Notes: a model not told the origin generated them from the sequence alone. Shown: positions 22,211 to 34,038, numbered from the stretch's first letter. The stretch: DNA of 64,000 nucleotides from Forficula auricularia (GCA_024734495.1 JALMQS010000675.1:558001-622000); one strand, 5' to 3'. Translations and numbers: made by a program.

Positions 22211-23600
22211 TAAGCCGCTTTTGTATTTGTATGTATATGCTCGGTCACTAACTATAAGGGGTGAAATTAAACCCCGAGATTTCAATCTCGAGAGGTTTGC
22301 ATAAAACACACACACACCGACAGACATACAGAGGGGTGGATTTATTTTAAATAATAAAACAGACCACATTAGCTTTCATTTTTTAAATACATTATCTAAT
22401 TAAATATTCGTGAAAACGGTCTAATATTGAATTCACACAGTTTTTTTATTGTAATCGTGCATGAAAAAAAGAGTGTTTTTTTTTTGCTTCGTTTTTTCGA
22501 AATATCTCAAAAATGGCTGAAACTATTTTGTTAATAAAAACTTGTGCAAAACCATAGCGTTTTGCTCTACAAAAATGCTCTATTGAATAAACATCGAAAA
22601 AATTAATTCCTGAAGCACAAAGAAAAGAGGAATTAGATTGTGTTAATAAAACTGTATGTATAAGTTGTACCAAAGCCCAAAACGGGTATTGTCCTTTTGT
22701 ATAAATGGAGTAAACATCAAAAAAATTATATTTTACGAGATATTAGTGATTTTGTCAAAATGTCTGTTAGTACGTTACCAAATTATGTGAACGCTCTAGC
22801 TCAAAAAACTAGTGAGAATATCAAAACCAAATTTCAGATGTAGATTCTTTATATTGAGATTAAGAGCTGATTAGAATTTGGTTGAAAAAAAAAAGAAAAA
22901 GAAAATTGGAATTTACAATAAAAGAGACCTATAATAAAAAAAGAGAGTATTTTTCCGGGGGGGGGGGGGGCTTCAAAAAATATATCTATCAATATATAAC
23001 TTCAGAAAAAAAAGAGAAGGGGGAGTCAAAAATAATTCAAAATTATAGAATTTCCAAACAAAATCGAAGAAAGCAGATATTTACATTAGAATATTCTCAT
23101 TTATAAAGAGAAATTATCAGAGGTTGAACCTTTTCGGTGCAACTTCTTCTTGTATCATTATCATTATAAAAAAAAAATTGCTAATGGGTCAAAATCTAAG
23201 AAGGGGGAGGTTCTTTCGTAAATGATTATAAATTATTTTATTAAATACTATATATAAGAGGGGGGCAGGTGTAAGGTGTAAAGTCATGGGAATGGCCACA
23301 TCAGTTTATTTTTGTTCATTGTGTTGAAAATGTCTGGAACGTGTAGATAAATAATTTCAAAATATGATTTTTTTTCTGTCTGAGTTCAGATACCCACGAT
23401 AACTTAAAAGCAAAAAATTGTAGAAAGTACGTTCTTGTGCTAAAATATTTATATTCTTAATGCAAATAATGGATTAGATTTCGGGCTTTCTAGCTTTAGA
23501 ACTTCTAGATCAAAAATTCAGAAAATATCATTTCTTGAATGATATTATTAATATTTTACGAAATATTACTATATCATGTCACAAACGTTTCGATATTTCA
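22211..23600. other. No gene; contains a G14 run and a relic of the 7-8 kb repeat
   Basis: AT-rich. A run of 14 G lies at 22957-22970. 23390-23520 is a diverged inverted relative of the tandem cluster at 6.9-8.9 kb. Confidence 0.45.
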
Positions 23601-23609
23601 AATAGAAGA

Positions 23610-24625
23610 AAGAAGATTGCCTAAAGATGAAATCCGATTTGAATAAAATTATGAATTGGTATAACATGAACTTGCTGTTCCTCAACTTCGATAAATGTCT
23701 CACTATTACCTAGTCAAGACGTATTAAACACATTACTTTTGATTATTTACTCTCGACTAACATAAACTACAGTAGAGTCGACACTATTCAAGAATTGGGA
23801 GTAATTTTTGACTCGAAACTTACATTCAGCGATCACCCGGCCTACATTGTAGGTAAAGCTAATCGGAGCTGGGGATTTGTATTTCGAAACACGAAATCAT
23901 TTAAAAATCCTAATACAATTAAATATTTATATTTGACTCTAATCAAATCTTTGCTAATGTATGCATCAACAGTTTGGAGGCCAATCGGAAATAATAACAT
24001 GGACAGACTGGATAGAATTCAGCACAAAGTGTTAAGACATCTAGCATACCTTTCGGGCAATCCTTTGCCGAGATACGACCTCATGGTCATACACTTCAAC
24101 TGCTGAAACTTTCTGTCTTGCTTCTGTTACATCTTGCATGATTGCCTCCGATGTTATATTTGTGTACAAGATTAAGTCCAACAACCTGAATTGCCCTGAT
24201 CTTCAAAACTTGTTTCCAATTCATAACTCAAATTATGTACTTAGAAATAGACTAACTTTTTATCCAGAAGTACCATCCACCCGGCACTCTGAAGCTAATC
24301 GAATATTTAGATTAAGTATATGTTATAACGATTTATCTAAACAGCTAGAAAACCCCTTGGACTTCTCATTGAACATTAATAGAGTCGCAGTCTTGTTCAA
24401 AATGTTGACCCTAGTCTACAAGTAACTATTCTATTATTATATTTTACTATTATCTTGTATTATTTTTATATTTCTATATTGTTATTTAACATGTACTCTA
24501 TTATTATATTAATTTAATGATATTACTTTTTCTATTATTGTTAATTTTATTATATTTAATAATTATTGTATTAAATTAATGTATTAGTCATTTGCCGTTG
24601 AAAATAATAAATAAATAAATAAAAA
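23610..24625 (+). pseudogene. Jockey-like LINE, 3' end of reverse transcriptase ORF
   Basis: 5'-truncated copy with the C-terminal part of a Jockey-type RT: LGVIFDSKLTFSDH, a KSLLMYASTVW segment, MDRLDRIQHKVLRHLAY, then NRLTFYPEVPSTR. It is inactive on several counts: no catalytic core, an in-frame TAG at 23711, and a frameshift between about 24085 and 24106. The tail is (AAATA)n at about 24608-24630, typical of Jockey elements. Target duplication not identified. Confidence 0.85.
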
Positions 24626-24639
24626 TATTTATCCAGGTA

Positions 24640-26270
24640 TTTGAGTTTAAAATTGCTATACACACAAACACAACACACTCATTTACTGATTCTCAGGAGA
24701 TTACGACAGTTTCTTAATTATTTTTTCTATTAATTATAAAATGTTTCCGAAATTTTGTCAAATATGAGAGATTTTTCGAGCAAATTTAAAAGAAAATGAA
24801 ACAATTCTTCTGACCTAATATAATGAAAAATAATCCATTCTATCTTGGATCTAGTAGAGACAACATCATTCCTCAGAAATCTAACTTCTATTAGGCAATA
24901 TGAACTCTTATATAGGAAAATGGAAGTTGAAAAAATGACATCCTCTGTTGTTCCAGTAAAAATAAACAATATATTTAATATAAGAAATAAATGAAGATTT
25001 TACTTTTGTTATGTCTGCATTTTGATATTTCAAATAATATTTTAATTATACGTCGTTACATTTAGACACTCCACGAACAGGTTTGTTAAATATGAATATA
25101 AAATCATTCAATATCTACCAAAATTACAAGCTTAAAATTAAGAGATTTTCTATACTATAGGTAAAAAATTTAAAAGTGTAATATTCACCATGAATAAATT
25201 TCAGAGGTCCATGCGGAAAACCTGAAGCCATCTCTCTGCTCTCGTAGATTCTGTTGTCTCTAGAAGCAACTAGAAACCAGATTAGCATCCCCTACGTTGG
25301 CATGGCCTATCCCACCCACCCTCCTAAATCTATGGCTAATTGTATCCCCACTTATTTGAGATTAATTCAATCAATAAAATATCTTAAAAATTAATTCATG
25401 CAATCATTTGAAGAGGTTTTGTAGCAGATCCCACGGAGGGCGAGGCGATGAATCTGAAAATCCCTAACGACATATTGAACAACATTCGACAATCTGAGAC
25501 CCAGAAAACTAACAATTCTAGTGAGTCTTACTTTTGTGAAGATTTATCCGCCCTCTGAAGATCCATCCTGCATTGATCCTTGGACCAATAGATCCATCCA
25601 GTTACTGAAGAAGAGAATGCTGAAAATCCCTCATCTAATATTATATCTGAATTTAATTTTAAATGAAAAATATAAATTTGAAAAAAAATAGACTCAATTG
25701 TATGCAAATATTTATAAAATTTTATTAAAATAAAAATATTTATAATTAAGTACTAGATGCATTTAAAAATAAAATTTACTTAAATAGCTTTTAGTATAAA
25801 TTTATCAAATGAAAATGAATTTAGAAAAAAATATTTTGTAAAAATTGTAAAAAATATAAAGTAATTTTAAATTAAAAAATTAATTGAATTTGAATTATGT
25901 ATTTTTTTTTAATGAAAACTCAAAAACTAAAATTAAAAGTTGTTGGGAATGCTGAAAGAGAAAAAAACATCCTAGTACAAAAAATCCCTAATTTTTAAAC
26001 GAATTGAACCCTCAAGATTAAATTAAACGCCATGCTTGTAAAGAAAAGATTTTGTACTCATATTGAATGCGAAGCTGTGATGTGCAGATTCAAGTAACGA
26101 GTGGAATGAAGACAACAAGAGATGAAGAAGACATGACGAAGGGATGGACGAAACACCATGAAAAAGAAAAAAGAAAAAGACTTCAATTATCAATTGAAAA
26201 AATTAGATACAATTTTTAAATTAGATAAATATTCAATAAATATAGGGTATTTTTAAAAATTATTAATAGA
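24640..26270. other. No gene; 25200-25620 possibly conserved
   Basis: 24640-25190 and 25640-26270 are plain AT-rich DNA. 25200-25620 has mixed composition with no repeat match in the window and could hold a regulatory element. Confidence 0.35.
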
Positions 26271-26344
26271 AAAATAATGATTAATTTTAGGTTAAAAATA
26301 AAATGAGAGAGTCTTCTGTTTTAAATAAAATAATTTTTAATTAT

Positions 26345-26392
26345 TTCTAGAGACTATAGTTTCGAAGGCATTGCTCATCATCGTCTATCACA
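26345..26392 (-). ncRNA. Hammerhead ribozyme motif, class A, damaged
   Basis: GAAACTATAGTC is intact but the CTGATGA box has lost a base (CGATGA). It is the damaged partner of 26593-26652. Confidence 0.4.
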
Positions 26393-26592
26393 AATATTTC
26401 AAATTAGTTACAAATTAAGATTTATACATTGAAAATTTTGAAAAATATATAATGTCTTTCTTCATGTTTTCTGGGAGATTAGAATATAATTAGTTATATT
26501 CAAATCTCCCAAGAGGAAAACATGAAGAAAAAGACATTATATATTTTTCAAAATTTTCAATGTATAAATCTTAATTTGTAACTAATTTGAAA

Positions 26593-26652
26593 TATTTCTG
26601 ATAGACTGATGATGAAGGCAATGCCTTCGAAACTATAGTCTCTAGAAATAAT
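26593..26652 (+). ncRNA. Hammerhead ribozyme motif, class A, best copy
   Basis: Stem I pairs TAGA/TCTA directly at the core and TTTC/GAAA beyond a 3-nt bulge. CTGATGA at 26606. Stem II is GAAGGC-AAT-GCCTTC (6 bp). GAAAC-TATA-GTC gives a 2-bp stem III and the GTC triplet, with predicted cleavage after 26640. All conserved core positions are present. Confidence 0.8.
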
Positions 26653-26715
26653 TAAAAATTATTTTATAGAAGACTCTCTCATTTTTATTTTTAACCTAAA
26701 ATAAAAACAATTCTG

Positions 26716-27815
26716 TTACCATCGACAGTGAAATCTTTTATTCAACTAATAATGATTAATTCTTTTTAGATATAGCTATGGATTAGAAAAAATAATAAAA
26801 TAAAGTATAAAAACTATAGACTCAGACTTTTGTATAACTAATTTGCTGAGCTTTATGTATTGATACATAAGATAATTACACTAGAAACTGTATATTTTGT
26901 TACTTAAAATTATTTTGAATATATTTGACATGCTGATTCTAAAACTAGCACTAGTTTTCCACTATGAGCTCTAGTTTTTTAATCTCCCCAAAAGGCAAAA
27001 TTTTGCCTATTTTTGAGGCATTTTGATACAAACTAGCTAGATGGAATCCAAATATTTAGTTTTATTAAATAAAATAAATAAATCATCTATAATTTACAAT
27101 TTATAGTGTTTTTATTTTTAGCTCTCGATGAAAATTTGATTTAGGTATATTAAAAAAAAAATCAAAACCGAAAATACATTTTCATCTGTTTAGTTATTTT
27201 TTCTTATTAAAAAAAATGTAGTTTTATTTTTTATTTTTTACTATATATCAAATTTTCATTGAGCTAAAAGCAATGAAAGTGAAGCTTTTTTGTAATTAAT
27301 AGTACCTGTAATAAAATTAAATATGGGGACGGTAGCCTTAAAAGAGGATTATACTTTTGTCCATAAGGGACCTGAACATTTGATTACAAAAAAATGAACG
27401 TAAAAGGCCGAGAAGGATCGGACCAAAACCAAAATTAGAAAGAGGGACGGAAAACAATCCTAATAAAATATATAAAAGAAATGAGATAAATGAAAAAATA
27501 AATAAATATGATTAAGAGATGGGACTGATGTGGAGGGAAGGAAAGAAAAAAGAATTCAAAACATATTTATTAAAAACGAGAAAAAGGCAGAGAAACTAAA
27601 AGATAGAGTCAAACTAGAAAAGATGAATGAGATTCTGGAATTGAAATGGATTAGAAAAATACTTAATGGGAATGCTATGAGCAAGAAGGTCAGAAGATAC
27701 GAAATATTGAAGAAGGAAATTGAGAAAAGAGTTTGAGAGATTTTCGAAGAACAAATAAACAAGGGGGTTGCGAATTAATGCAAAAAATTTCGGTATTAAA
27801 ATTGAGGAGGTAAAA
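26716..27815. other. No recognised gene; purine-rich open frame at 27530-27736
   Basis: Mostly AT-rich. 27380-27780 is A/G-rich and gives a 68-residue Lys/Glu-rich frame without a known motif. It may be a relic of a retroelement ORF, but composition alone can create such frames. Confidence 0.4.
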
Positions 27816-27921
27816 GTAATGGAAGGCAGGCCAAGGATAGTGAAAAAAAATTATTACATTTCAAAATAAGAAATGTATTTACTGTTATTGGACTGTCATT
27901 CTTTTCTTTTTGTCCCCTTTC

Positions 27922-27978
27922 CTTTAAAACCAACGTTTCGGAGTATTCTTCCCCACTTCTTCAGGGTTTCAAAGGGTC
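27922..27978 (-). ncRNA. Hammerhead ribozyme motif, class B (GAAACGTT)
   Basis: Minus strand: stem I pairs CCTTTGAAACC with GGTTTTAAAGG (11 bp, one G-U). CTGAAGA, a modest stem II, GAAAC then GTT. Stem III is just A-U/C-G without loop nucleotides, so activity would need dimerisation, as proposed for minimal Penelope-type hammerheads. Confidence 0.65.
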
Positions 27979-28132
27979 AATGAAGGAAACAAACAAGATT
28001 CTTCCCTCTTCTCTCCCTTCCAAAAGTGTTTAAAAAATGTCTTTTCTTAACAGAAGCATTAAATAGAAAAGACAAATTTTAAACACTGCTATAGGAGAGA
28101 AGATGAAAACATCTTGTTTGTTTCCTTCATTT

Positions 28133-28187
28133 ACCCTTGAAACCCTGAAGAAGCGAGGGAAGAATACTCCGAAACGTTGGTTTTAAA
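28133..28187 (+). ncRNA. Hammerhead ribozyme motif, class B
   Basis: Mirror of 27922-27978. CTGAAGA at 28145, GAAACGTT, and the same long stem I (CCCTTGAAACC/GGTTTTAAAGG). Confidence 0.65.
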
Positions 28188-28694
28188 GGAAAGAAAGAAT
28201 GACAGTCCAATAAATACATCTCTTATTTGGAAAGTAATAATTTTTTTTCGCTATGCTTGGGCTGTTCTTCCATTACTTTTCGACCAAAAATTCTCCCTGT
28301 CCTTCTCTGGTGAGCCAAAGAGAAAATTTCTTCAAATATATTGAGGAGGAAATTTGTGAATCGGGGACGAAAAAGAAATCCAAGGAGAGAAAAAAGAAGA
28401 GAAGAAGAAGACCGAAGAATACTATATAATATGAATTAAGAGAAAAGAAATTAATTTGTAAAGTAATTGTTTATAAAATAATTGTGAAAAATTCTAATTG
28501 TATAAATCCAAAACCCAGTGAGATTAAATTAAAAAAAAAAACTAAATATTTGGTTTGCAACGAAATTTTCTCTGGAGAGAGACGGACTGGTAGAAATTTT
28601 AATTGAAGGCAATGGAAGGCAGCCCAAGGGTAGTGAAGAAATAAAAAATTTACACATATCAAATAAGGTGTAATTTATTGGAATCCTTCCTCCT

Positions 28695-28752
28695 TTCCTT
28701 CAAACCGATGTTTCGAGGATTTTCCCTCCTTCTTCAGGGTTTCAAAGGGTCA
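28695..28752 (-). ncRNA. Hammerhead ribozyme motif, class B
   Basis: CTGAAGA, stem II GAGG/CCTC, GAAACATC. Long stem I (CTTTGAAACC/GGTTTGAAGG). Triplet ATC instead of GTT. Confidence 0.6.
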
Positions 28753-28897
28753 ATAAATGAAACAAATAAAATGTTTCTTCTTTCTCCACAGTAGTGTTTA
28801 AAACTTTCTTCTTTTTTAGCAAAGGCATAGAAAAGAAGAAAGTTTTAAACACTACTGTGGAGAGAAGAAGGAAACATTTTATTTGTTTCATTTATTG

Positions 28898-28955
28898 ACC
28901 CTTTGAAACCCTGAAGAAGGAGGGAAAAATCCTCCGAAACATCGGTTTCAAGGAA
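28898..28955 (+). ncRNA. Hammerhead ribozyme motif, class B
   Basis: CTGAAGA at 28911, stem II GGAGG/CCTCC, GAAACATC. Stem I CTTTGAAACC/GGTTTCAAGG. Confidence 0.65.
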
Positions 28956-29264
28956 AGGAGGAAGGATTCCAATAAATTACACCTTATTTGATATGTGCTA
29001 ATTTTTTCTTTCCTCACTACCCCTGGGCTGCCTTCCATTACATTCAACTAAATATTTGTATTTCAACTAAATCTGTTTGGAATTAAAGCGCCTCGAAGAT
29101 AGGCAGAAAGCCTTATTGGGAGATTTGACCAAATGCATCTCAAAAGCTAGAAAGTAACACGGTCTATCCAATGCAATTTTCAGAATCAGTGCCACGAATA
29201 GCCTTAGGAGAAGGCCTTAAAACCAAAAAATAATATTTTTTTCTTTGATTATCATATTATTTTT

Positions 29265-30135
29265 ATTATTTATTAAACGAGCAAAAATTGTATATTTATT
29301 TGATATATATTTATTTATATATATATTTATTTATTTATATATATATTTGTATCTTGGTTCTATTTTGAAAACGGCCCTACCGATTTTGATGAAACAAAAT
29401 CTATTAACAAGTTTTGAGGATGAAAAAACGATCTGGCTAGGTCTGGACCTCATCAAAATTCATCTTAATTGATTTTTTCTTAATTAAATTAATTATTGAT
29501 AAATGAAAATCTCAATAAAAAAAAATGACTCGCCATTTAAGTGATTATAAAGCGAGTTTTAAATCTCACAAACAGTTCATAAGAAATTTTTTATATATTA
29601 GAATTTGCCACTTAATTATAAAACTCGAGGATGGAAGGTGGAGGATTGGATATTTAACCAATCGACTGTGATTGGGGAATAATGGAATTGAAATAATTAT
29701 CGGAAAAAGAGGTTTTTTATCTAATTAGATTTTTCCTCTTATTAAAAACAAGGACTAAAGATGAATAAGGACACTCGATGGTGGAGGAGTAATCTCCGGA
29801 ATCGAAGCAAAAATACAATGTATACATTAATTAATGTAAAATAATTGTTTTAATAAAATTTATAAAAAAAAAAAAATTATAAAACTCGATAAATTGTTAT
29901 TTAATTAAATAAAAACATATGGGGGTTTTATACATAATCTGATGGCTGCTAGAAGGCTAGAAATGCATAAACTGGGTTCGGGCGTTGGGGACGGGGGGAC
30001 GGGGGGTTCCAGGGGGCGTGTACTATATATATTTGTATTTTTATCAGAATTTTAAATAAAAACAATATTAATATATAGCTTTTAACTGAAGCAAAAAAGT
30101 TAGCGAGCATTGCTCGGTGCCTCCAGCTACTTATT
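29265..30135 (+). mobile_element. Helentron-like non-autonomous element with nested repeat
   Basis: The 5' part 'tattaaacgagcaaaaattg' with 'ttctattttgaaaacg' and 'cgattttgatgaaa' and the 3' hairpin gcGAGCAttTGCTCggtgcc match 41495-42290. A family S repeat is inserted at 29655-29880. A G-rich tract (29980-30018) could form a quadruplex. There is no Rep/Hel frame, so mobility would depend on another element. Confidence 0.65.
29655..29880 (+). mobile_element. Short interspersed repeat, family S, copy 2 (nested)
   Basis: Nearly identical to 4335-4565, ending in an A tail. It lies inside the Helentron, whose sequence (aaaactcga) resumes on both sides. Confidence 0.65.
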
Positions 30136-30270
30136 ATTATTATTAATTGAAGATTTTATCATAATCAACCAAATAAAAAAAATAAATAAAAAAAATTAAA
30201 AATTTGTAACTTGGTCTTATGGATAATCTAGTTGAAAATACAATTATTAGTGTATTAAATATTGACATAC

Positions 30271-30349
30271 CTCGTGGGTCGAATTAAGATGCCACCTCGC
30301 AGTTGACTCCGATGGAAAAATCCAATCCAGCACTCGGGTCGACATTTAA
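30271..30349 (-). other. Candidate spliced exon (79 nt)
   Basis: On the minus strand a pyrimidine-rich acceptor (catttatttctag) precedes a 79-nt segment that ends CACGAG|GTATGT, a consensus donor. Two of three frames are open, one from an ATG near its start. The segment has balanced composition in AT-rich DNA. It may be an upstream exon of the minus-strand homeobox unit or of another gene. Confidence 0.4.
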
Positions 30350-30449
30350 CTAGAAATAAATGAAACACAATCAATATACAAATAAATACACTTAGGTATA
30401 TGTAGGTGTATAATATTCCCAAAAAATTGAAATTTATATAATTTGAAAT

Positions 30450-31150
30450 CATGGATGCTCAGCGTGTAAAAAATTAATGTTAAATATTTTTATTTAAATT
30501 TATTTTAACATTATATAATCAGATAACTTAAATAATCACTTTACGTTTATAAAAGTCGATGAGATAAAGTTTTGATTATAAAGTGTTTCGAATAAGTAGG
30601 AATTCATATTAAACAAAATATTTTATTTTATTTTAGTTGAAATTCTAATAAAATGAATAAATAATTTGAAAATTTTCAAGAAATTAAGAAAGTGTGTGTG
30701 TACGTGTGAGAGACTCTAAGCTAACTAAATATCAATCGGTTAAAATTCAGTGAAATCGATTATTTTGTATTTAAAGTAAAAAGCTCACCTAGAATAATTC
30801 CATAATTTGCAAATATTTTCTTTTCCCATAGCGATAATGATTATCTTATTCTTAAGAAATTTATATTCAAAGAAGCAAAAGAATAATCTATACTTTTATA
30901 TAACAGTATCAGAGGATTTATATTTTACGCTGAAAAATAATATTTAAAATGAAAATTCTTAAAATACGAAAAATGTTTAACTTTAATTAAAAAAGAAATG
31001 AAATTTCGTTATAAAAAGTGATTTGTTTAAAAAAAAGTATTTAGTATAGGTAATATATGGATAATTAGAAATATTCATTGAAAAACAATCATATGGGAAT
31101 AAATTATTAAAAGCTTTGACTGTGTATAAGCAACAGGATTCAACTGTTCA
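30450..31150. other. No gene seen
   Basis: Plain AT-rich DNA. Confidence 0.45.
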
Positions 31151-31160
31151 ATTTATATAG

Positions 31161-32125
31161 CAGGGGTGGCCACTAATCTTAACTTTAGGAGCCACAAATT
31201 TATAAAACTGATTCAAAGCGAGCCACATTGTTTGCAGATTAAATAATGGTTTATTAAAAAAAGACACATTTTTTTTATTTTATAAAATATAAGTAAATGA
31301 AGTAACATATATTTTTTGCTCTACTTACTTATAACATTACAAAAATAATTTTTGTATTATTATTTTTTTAATTTAAATATTATACAGGTTGTGGAATAAA
31401 GATCTATCACGAAATGAAAAAAATTAACTAGAAAAAACTAAATTTATTTTTGAAAATAAAATAAATGTATTTTTAACATTATCAGGCAAAAAAGGGGGAG
31501 GGGGGGGGGTCAAAAAAAATTCTAGCCCTTTTGATCAAACTCAACCAAATTATGTATACATATTCTGTGGATCCACAGAAGGCTAGAAATGCAAAAACTA
31601 ACCAAATTTTGTATACATAGTTTGGTCGAAAGGGCTAGAATTTTCATTTTTGACCCTCCCCCGTGTAGGGTGGTTAGTTTTTGCATTTCTAGATCTCTGA
31701 GTATACAAAATTTTGATTAATTTTGGTTGAAAACGCTAGAATTTTCAATTTTGACCCCCCCTCCTTATTTTGGGTATAAGTTTTTGCATTTCTAGCCTTC
31801 TGGAAGTCAACAGAATATGTATAGAAAATCTGGTTGAGTTTGGTCGAAAGGGCTAGAATTTTCATTTTTGACCTCTCCCCCCGTCTTTTTTCTGATAATG
31901 TTTAAAATACATAAGAAAAAATTATTTTATGTTCTTTTCAAAAATATATTCAGATTTTTCCTAGTTAAATTTTTTCATTTTTTTTATACCTCTTCAAAAT
32001 GTGGTAGATCTTTATGCCACACTCTGTCCTTTTTAAAATCAGTATTATTCAAAAGGATTCAAGAGCCGCACGAGATTTATTGAAGAGCCGCATGCGGCTC
32101 ATGAGCCACGTTGTGGCCACCTCTG
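31161..32125. mobile_element. hAT-type MITE with 8-bp target duplication
   Basis: The termini CAGGGGTGGCCA / TGGCCACCTCTG are typical of hAT elements. The exact 8-bp duplication TTATATAG sits at 31153-31160 and 32126-32133. Subterminal 'gagccac' repeats are present. The interior (31480-31870) holds four direct and inverted copies of a block ('aagggctagaattttcattt'). No transposase. Confidence 0.85.
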
Positions 32126-32629
32126 TTATATAGTATACTATATTTATAGTACAGATGCTTTATACTAAGCATTATAAATATTGGGAAAATAAACCTTGAA
32201 TATGGAAAAAAATAACGCACCACTTGTGATTTTCAACTTTACTTTTTAACAAGAATTAAAACACAAATTTTCTTATCCAATGAAGTTATTTCTTTTTGAT
32301 TGTACTTGTTTTTCATTCATAATAAGAACCAGGTGGCCCCTGATTTAAAATAATAATTATTATACTTCCTATTCTTGAAATATTTGAAAATCACAAATGG
32401 TGCGTTAATTTTTGTCCAGGGTGTATTTTTTTCTTTGGAGTAAATAAAAGGAGAAAAAATAATATATTTTTGAAAATACTTAAAATTAAGGGACAAATTC
32501 TTAAATAAAAGTTTAAGCCTTTTAAATACATATTTCTATTTAAAATTATAATAATTCTAAAAGTAATTTTTTAAATTTCTCCCTATAAGTAATATAATAA
32601 ATTACTGACTATAATAATAATTAATGAGA
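32126..32629. other. No gene; small inverted repeat
   Basis: AT-rich. 'aaataacgcaccacttgtga' near 32209 pairs with 'tcacaaatggtgcgttaatt' near 32391, indicating a foldback MITE of about 200 bp (32190-32430). Confidence 0.5.
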
Positions 32630-32679
32630 GTTTATAATGCGGGATGTAAGGACAAGTTTTTGTGTGATTTTTTACTTTT

Positions 32680-32725
32680 CAATCAACGTTTCGTCGACTT
32701 TGCCGACTTCTTCAGGGTTTCGAAT
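32680..32725 (-). ncRNA. Hammerhead ribozyme motif, class B
   Basis: CTGAAGA, stem II GTCG/CGAC, GAAACGTT on the minus strand. Core intact; stem I partial. Confidence 0.6.
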
Positions 32726-33309
32726 AGTTAAATCACACATTCGTCTAAAATACATTATTTTTCTTTATCTTTGTTACCAATAGGACCATCAGAAATTCCA
32801 AAAATGCAAAAAATTTGGCACATTCACATAAACAATAATCATCATTTGAATTTGATATTTCTAACTGTAAAAATGGATTAAAAACGGTATGACTTGTGTG
32901 GCATTCTCTTCTTTAGAGATAGGAATTGCAAGGATGCCAAATATAAAATAACTAAAAAGGCTGTTGATAGAATGATTTTTCTTCCCCCGAAGAGCCAATT
33001 AATTCTTAATTTCTTAATTTCTATTATTCTAGGAACGGCCTTCTGACTAAGGCGAGAAAATATGAAATATCAGAATCAGATATTTATCATCGAAAGTATT
33101 AATTTACTGAAACTGCAAACAGCGTGCAGAGACTTGAAAAAGTTCAAATTTGATATTTCTGGGTGTAAAAATGTTAAAAAAAGTAAATGATTCCGTTCTA
33201 TAGTTTCTGAAAATGTTTATGTGAATGTGACAAATTTTTTGAATTTCTATCATCTATTGGTAACAGAGATAAAGAAAAATAATGTATTTTAAACGAATAT
33301 GGTGATATA

Positions 33310-33358
33310 ACTATTTGACACCCTGAACAAGTCGGTAAAGTCGACGAAACGCTTAGTT
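33310..33358 (+). ncRNA. Hammerhead motif, core mutated
   Basis: CTGAACA (G8 changed, normally essential) with an intact GTCG/CGAC stem II and GAAACGCT. Inactive partner of 32680-32725. Confidence 0.35.
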
Positions 33359-33634
33359 GAAAAATAAAAAAATCACACAAAAACTTGTCCTTAGTTTCCA
33401 TTCATAAACTATCATTAATCTGTACACATTATGAAAGAAAATGATAATAATTATAATATTTTTGGAAAATAAGCAGCCTGTTGATGAGGATCTATGAATC
33501 AGTCAATAAATAAATCTTTAAAATTTTAAAAATAATTAATAAACAAATTTCATATATTTTCTTAAATAAATCTGAATTAATAATATTTGTATTGAGCCTG
33601 ATTGATTTTATTAATGTTATTATAATATTAGAAG

Positions 33635-33910
33635 TTAAGAAGAGAAGGAAAAAAAATTTGTCTTTCTATGCCACTTTGTTAAAAACGAAGAAAGTTTTTG
33701 AACAACATCACTGTAGAGAAGAAGGAAACACTTTGCTTGACTACAACTGACACACGACTGCCTTTGAAACGCCTGAAGGAGGAAAGAAAAATCCTCCGAA
33801 ACGTCTGTTTGAAAGGAAAGGAGGAAGGATTCCAATAAATTACTGCCTTACCTTATACGTGCCAATTTTTTCTTTCCTCACTACCTCTGGGCTGCCTTCC
33901 ATTACTTTCA
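33635..33910 (+). repeat. Half-copy of class B hammerhead foldback
   Basis: Matches the right arm of 28600-29045 through the terminus 'ctgggctgccttccattac'. Left arm missing. Confidence 0.65.
33765..33820 (+). ncRNA. Hammerhead motif, class B, deletion in core
   Basis: CTGAAGG (two bases lost) with stem II GGAGG/CCTCC and GAAACGTC. Confidence 0.4.
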
Positions 33911-33969
33911 ATTATTATTACCATTACTTGCGAACAAATGAAAAGTTATAGGCAGATCGATCACTTTAC

Positions 33970-34038
33970 CACTTGTAGAAACGAAAAGAAAGGCCCACCA
34001 AGCTCTGAATTCAGGATTCAATTATAGCCCCGTTTCAT
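33970..34038 (-). other. Candidate non-coding exon, duplicate A
   Basis: Minus strand: acceptor (ttctattttcag), 69-nt segment starting ATGAAACGGGGC, donor AAGTG|GTAAAG. All three frames contain stops, so it would be UTR. About 130 bp around it match 42325-42455, including both splice sites. Confidence 0.4.

Larger units (their letters stand above)
26275..26715. mobile_element. Foldback element with hammerhead pair
   Basis: Arms of about 210 nt meet near 26488 (gggagatt...aatctccc). The outer ends read taggttaaaaataaaatgag / ctcatttttatttttaaccta. Each arm has a hammerhead facing outward. Confidence 0.8.
27815..28295. mobile_element. Foldback element with class B hammerhead pair, copy 1
   Basis: The ends share 'aaagtaatggaag.cagcc' in inverted orientation. 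The arms run through ttggactgtcattctt.ctttt and meet near 28050. Each arm carries an outward-facing hammerhead. Confidence 0.75.
28600..29045. mobile_element. Foldback element with class B hammerhead pair, copy 2
   Basis: Ends 'caatggaaggcagcccaag' / 'cttgggctgcctt'-type with inverted arms meeting near 28825 (gaagaaagttttaaacacta both ways). Same family as 27815-28295, and half-copies lie at 33635-33910 and 38190-38300. Confidence 0.8.
32630..33420. mobile_element. Foldback element with hammerhead pair
   Basis: Outer arms match (acaagtttttgtgtgatttt / aaaatcacacaaaaacttgt) and carry class B hammerheads. The interior arms continue (tacattatttttctttatct) to about 33260 around a non-palindromic centre. 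Confidence 0.7.

Noticed and set aside
27530..27736. Lys/Glu-rich frame of 68 codons
   Set aside because: Explained by purine-rich composition; the antisense frame is equally long.
29245..29472. Frame rich in Ile/Tyr/Leu
   Set aside because: Produced by TTTATTTATATA repeats inside a Helentron-like element.
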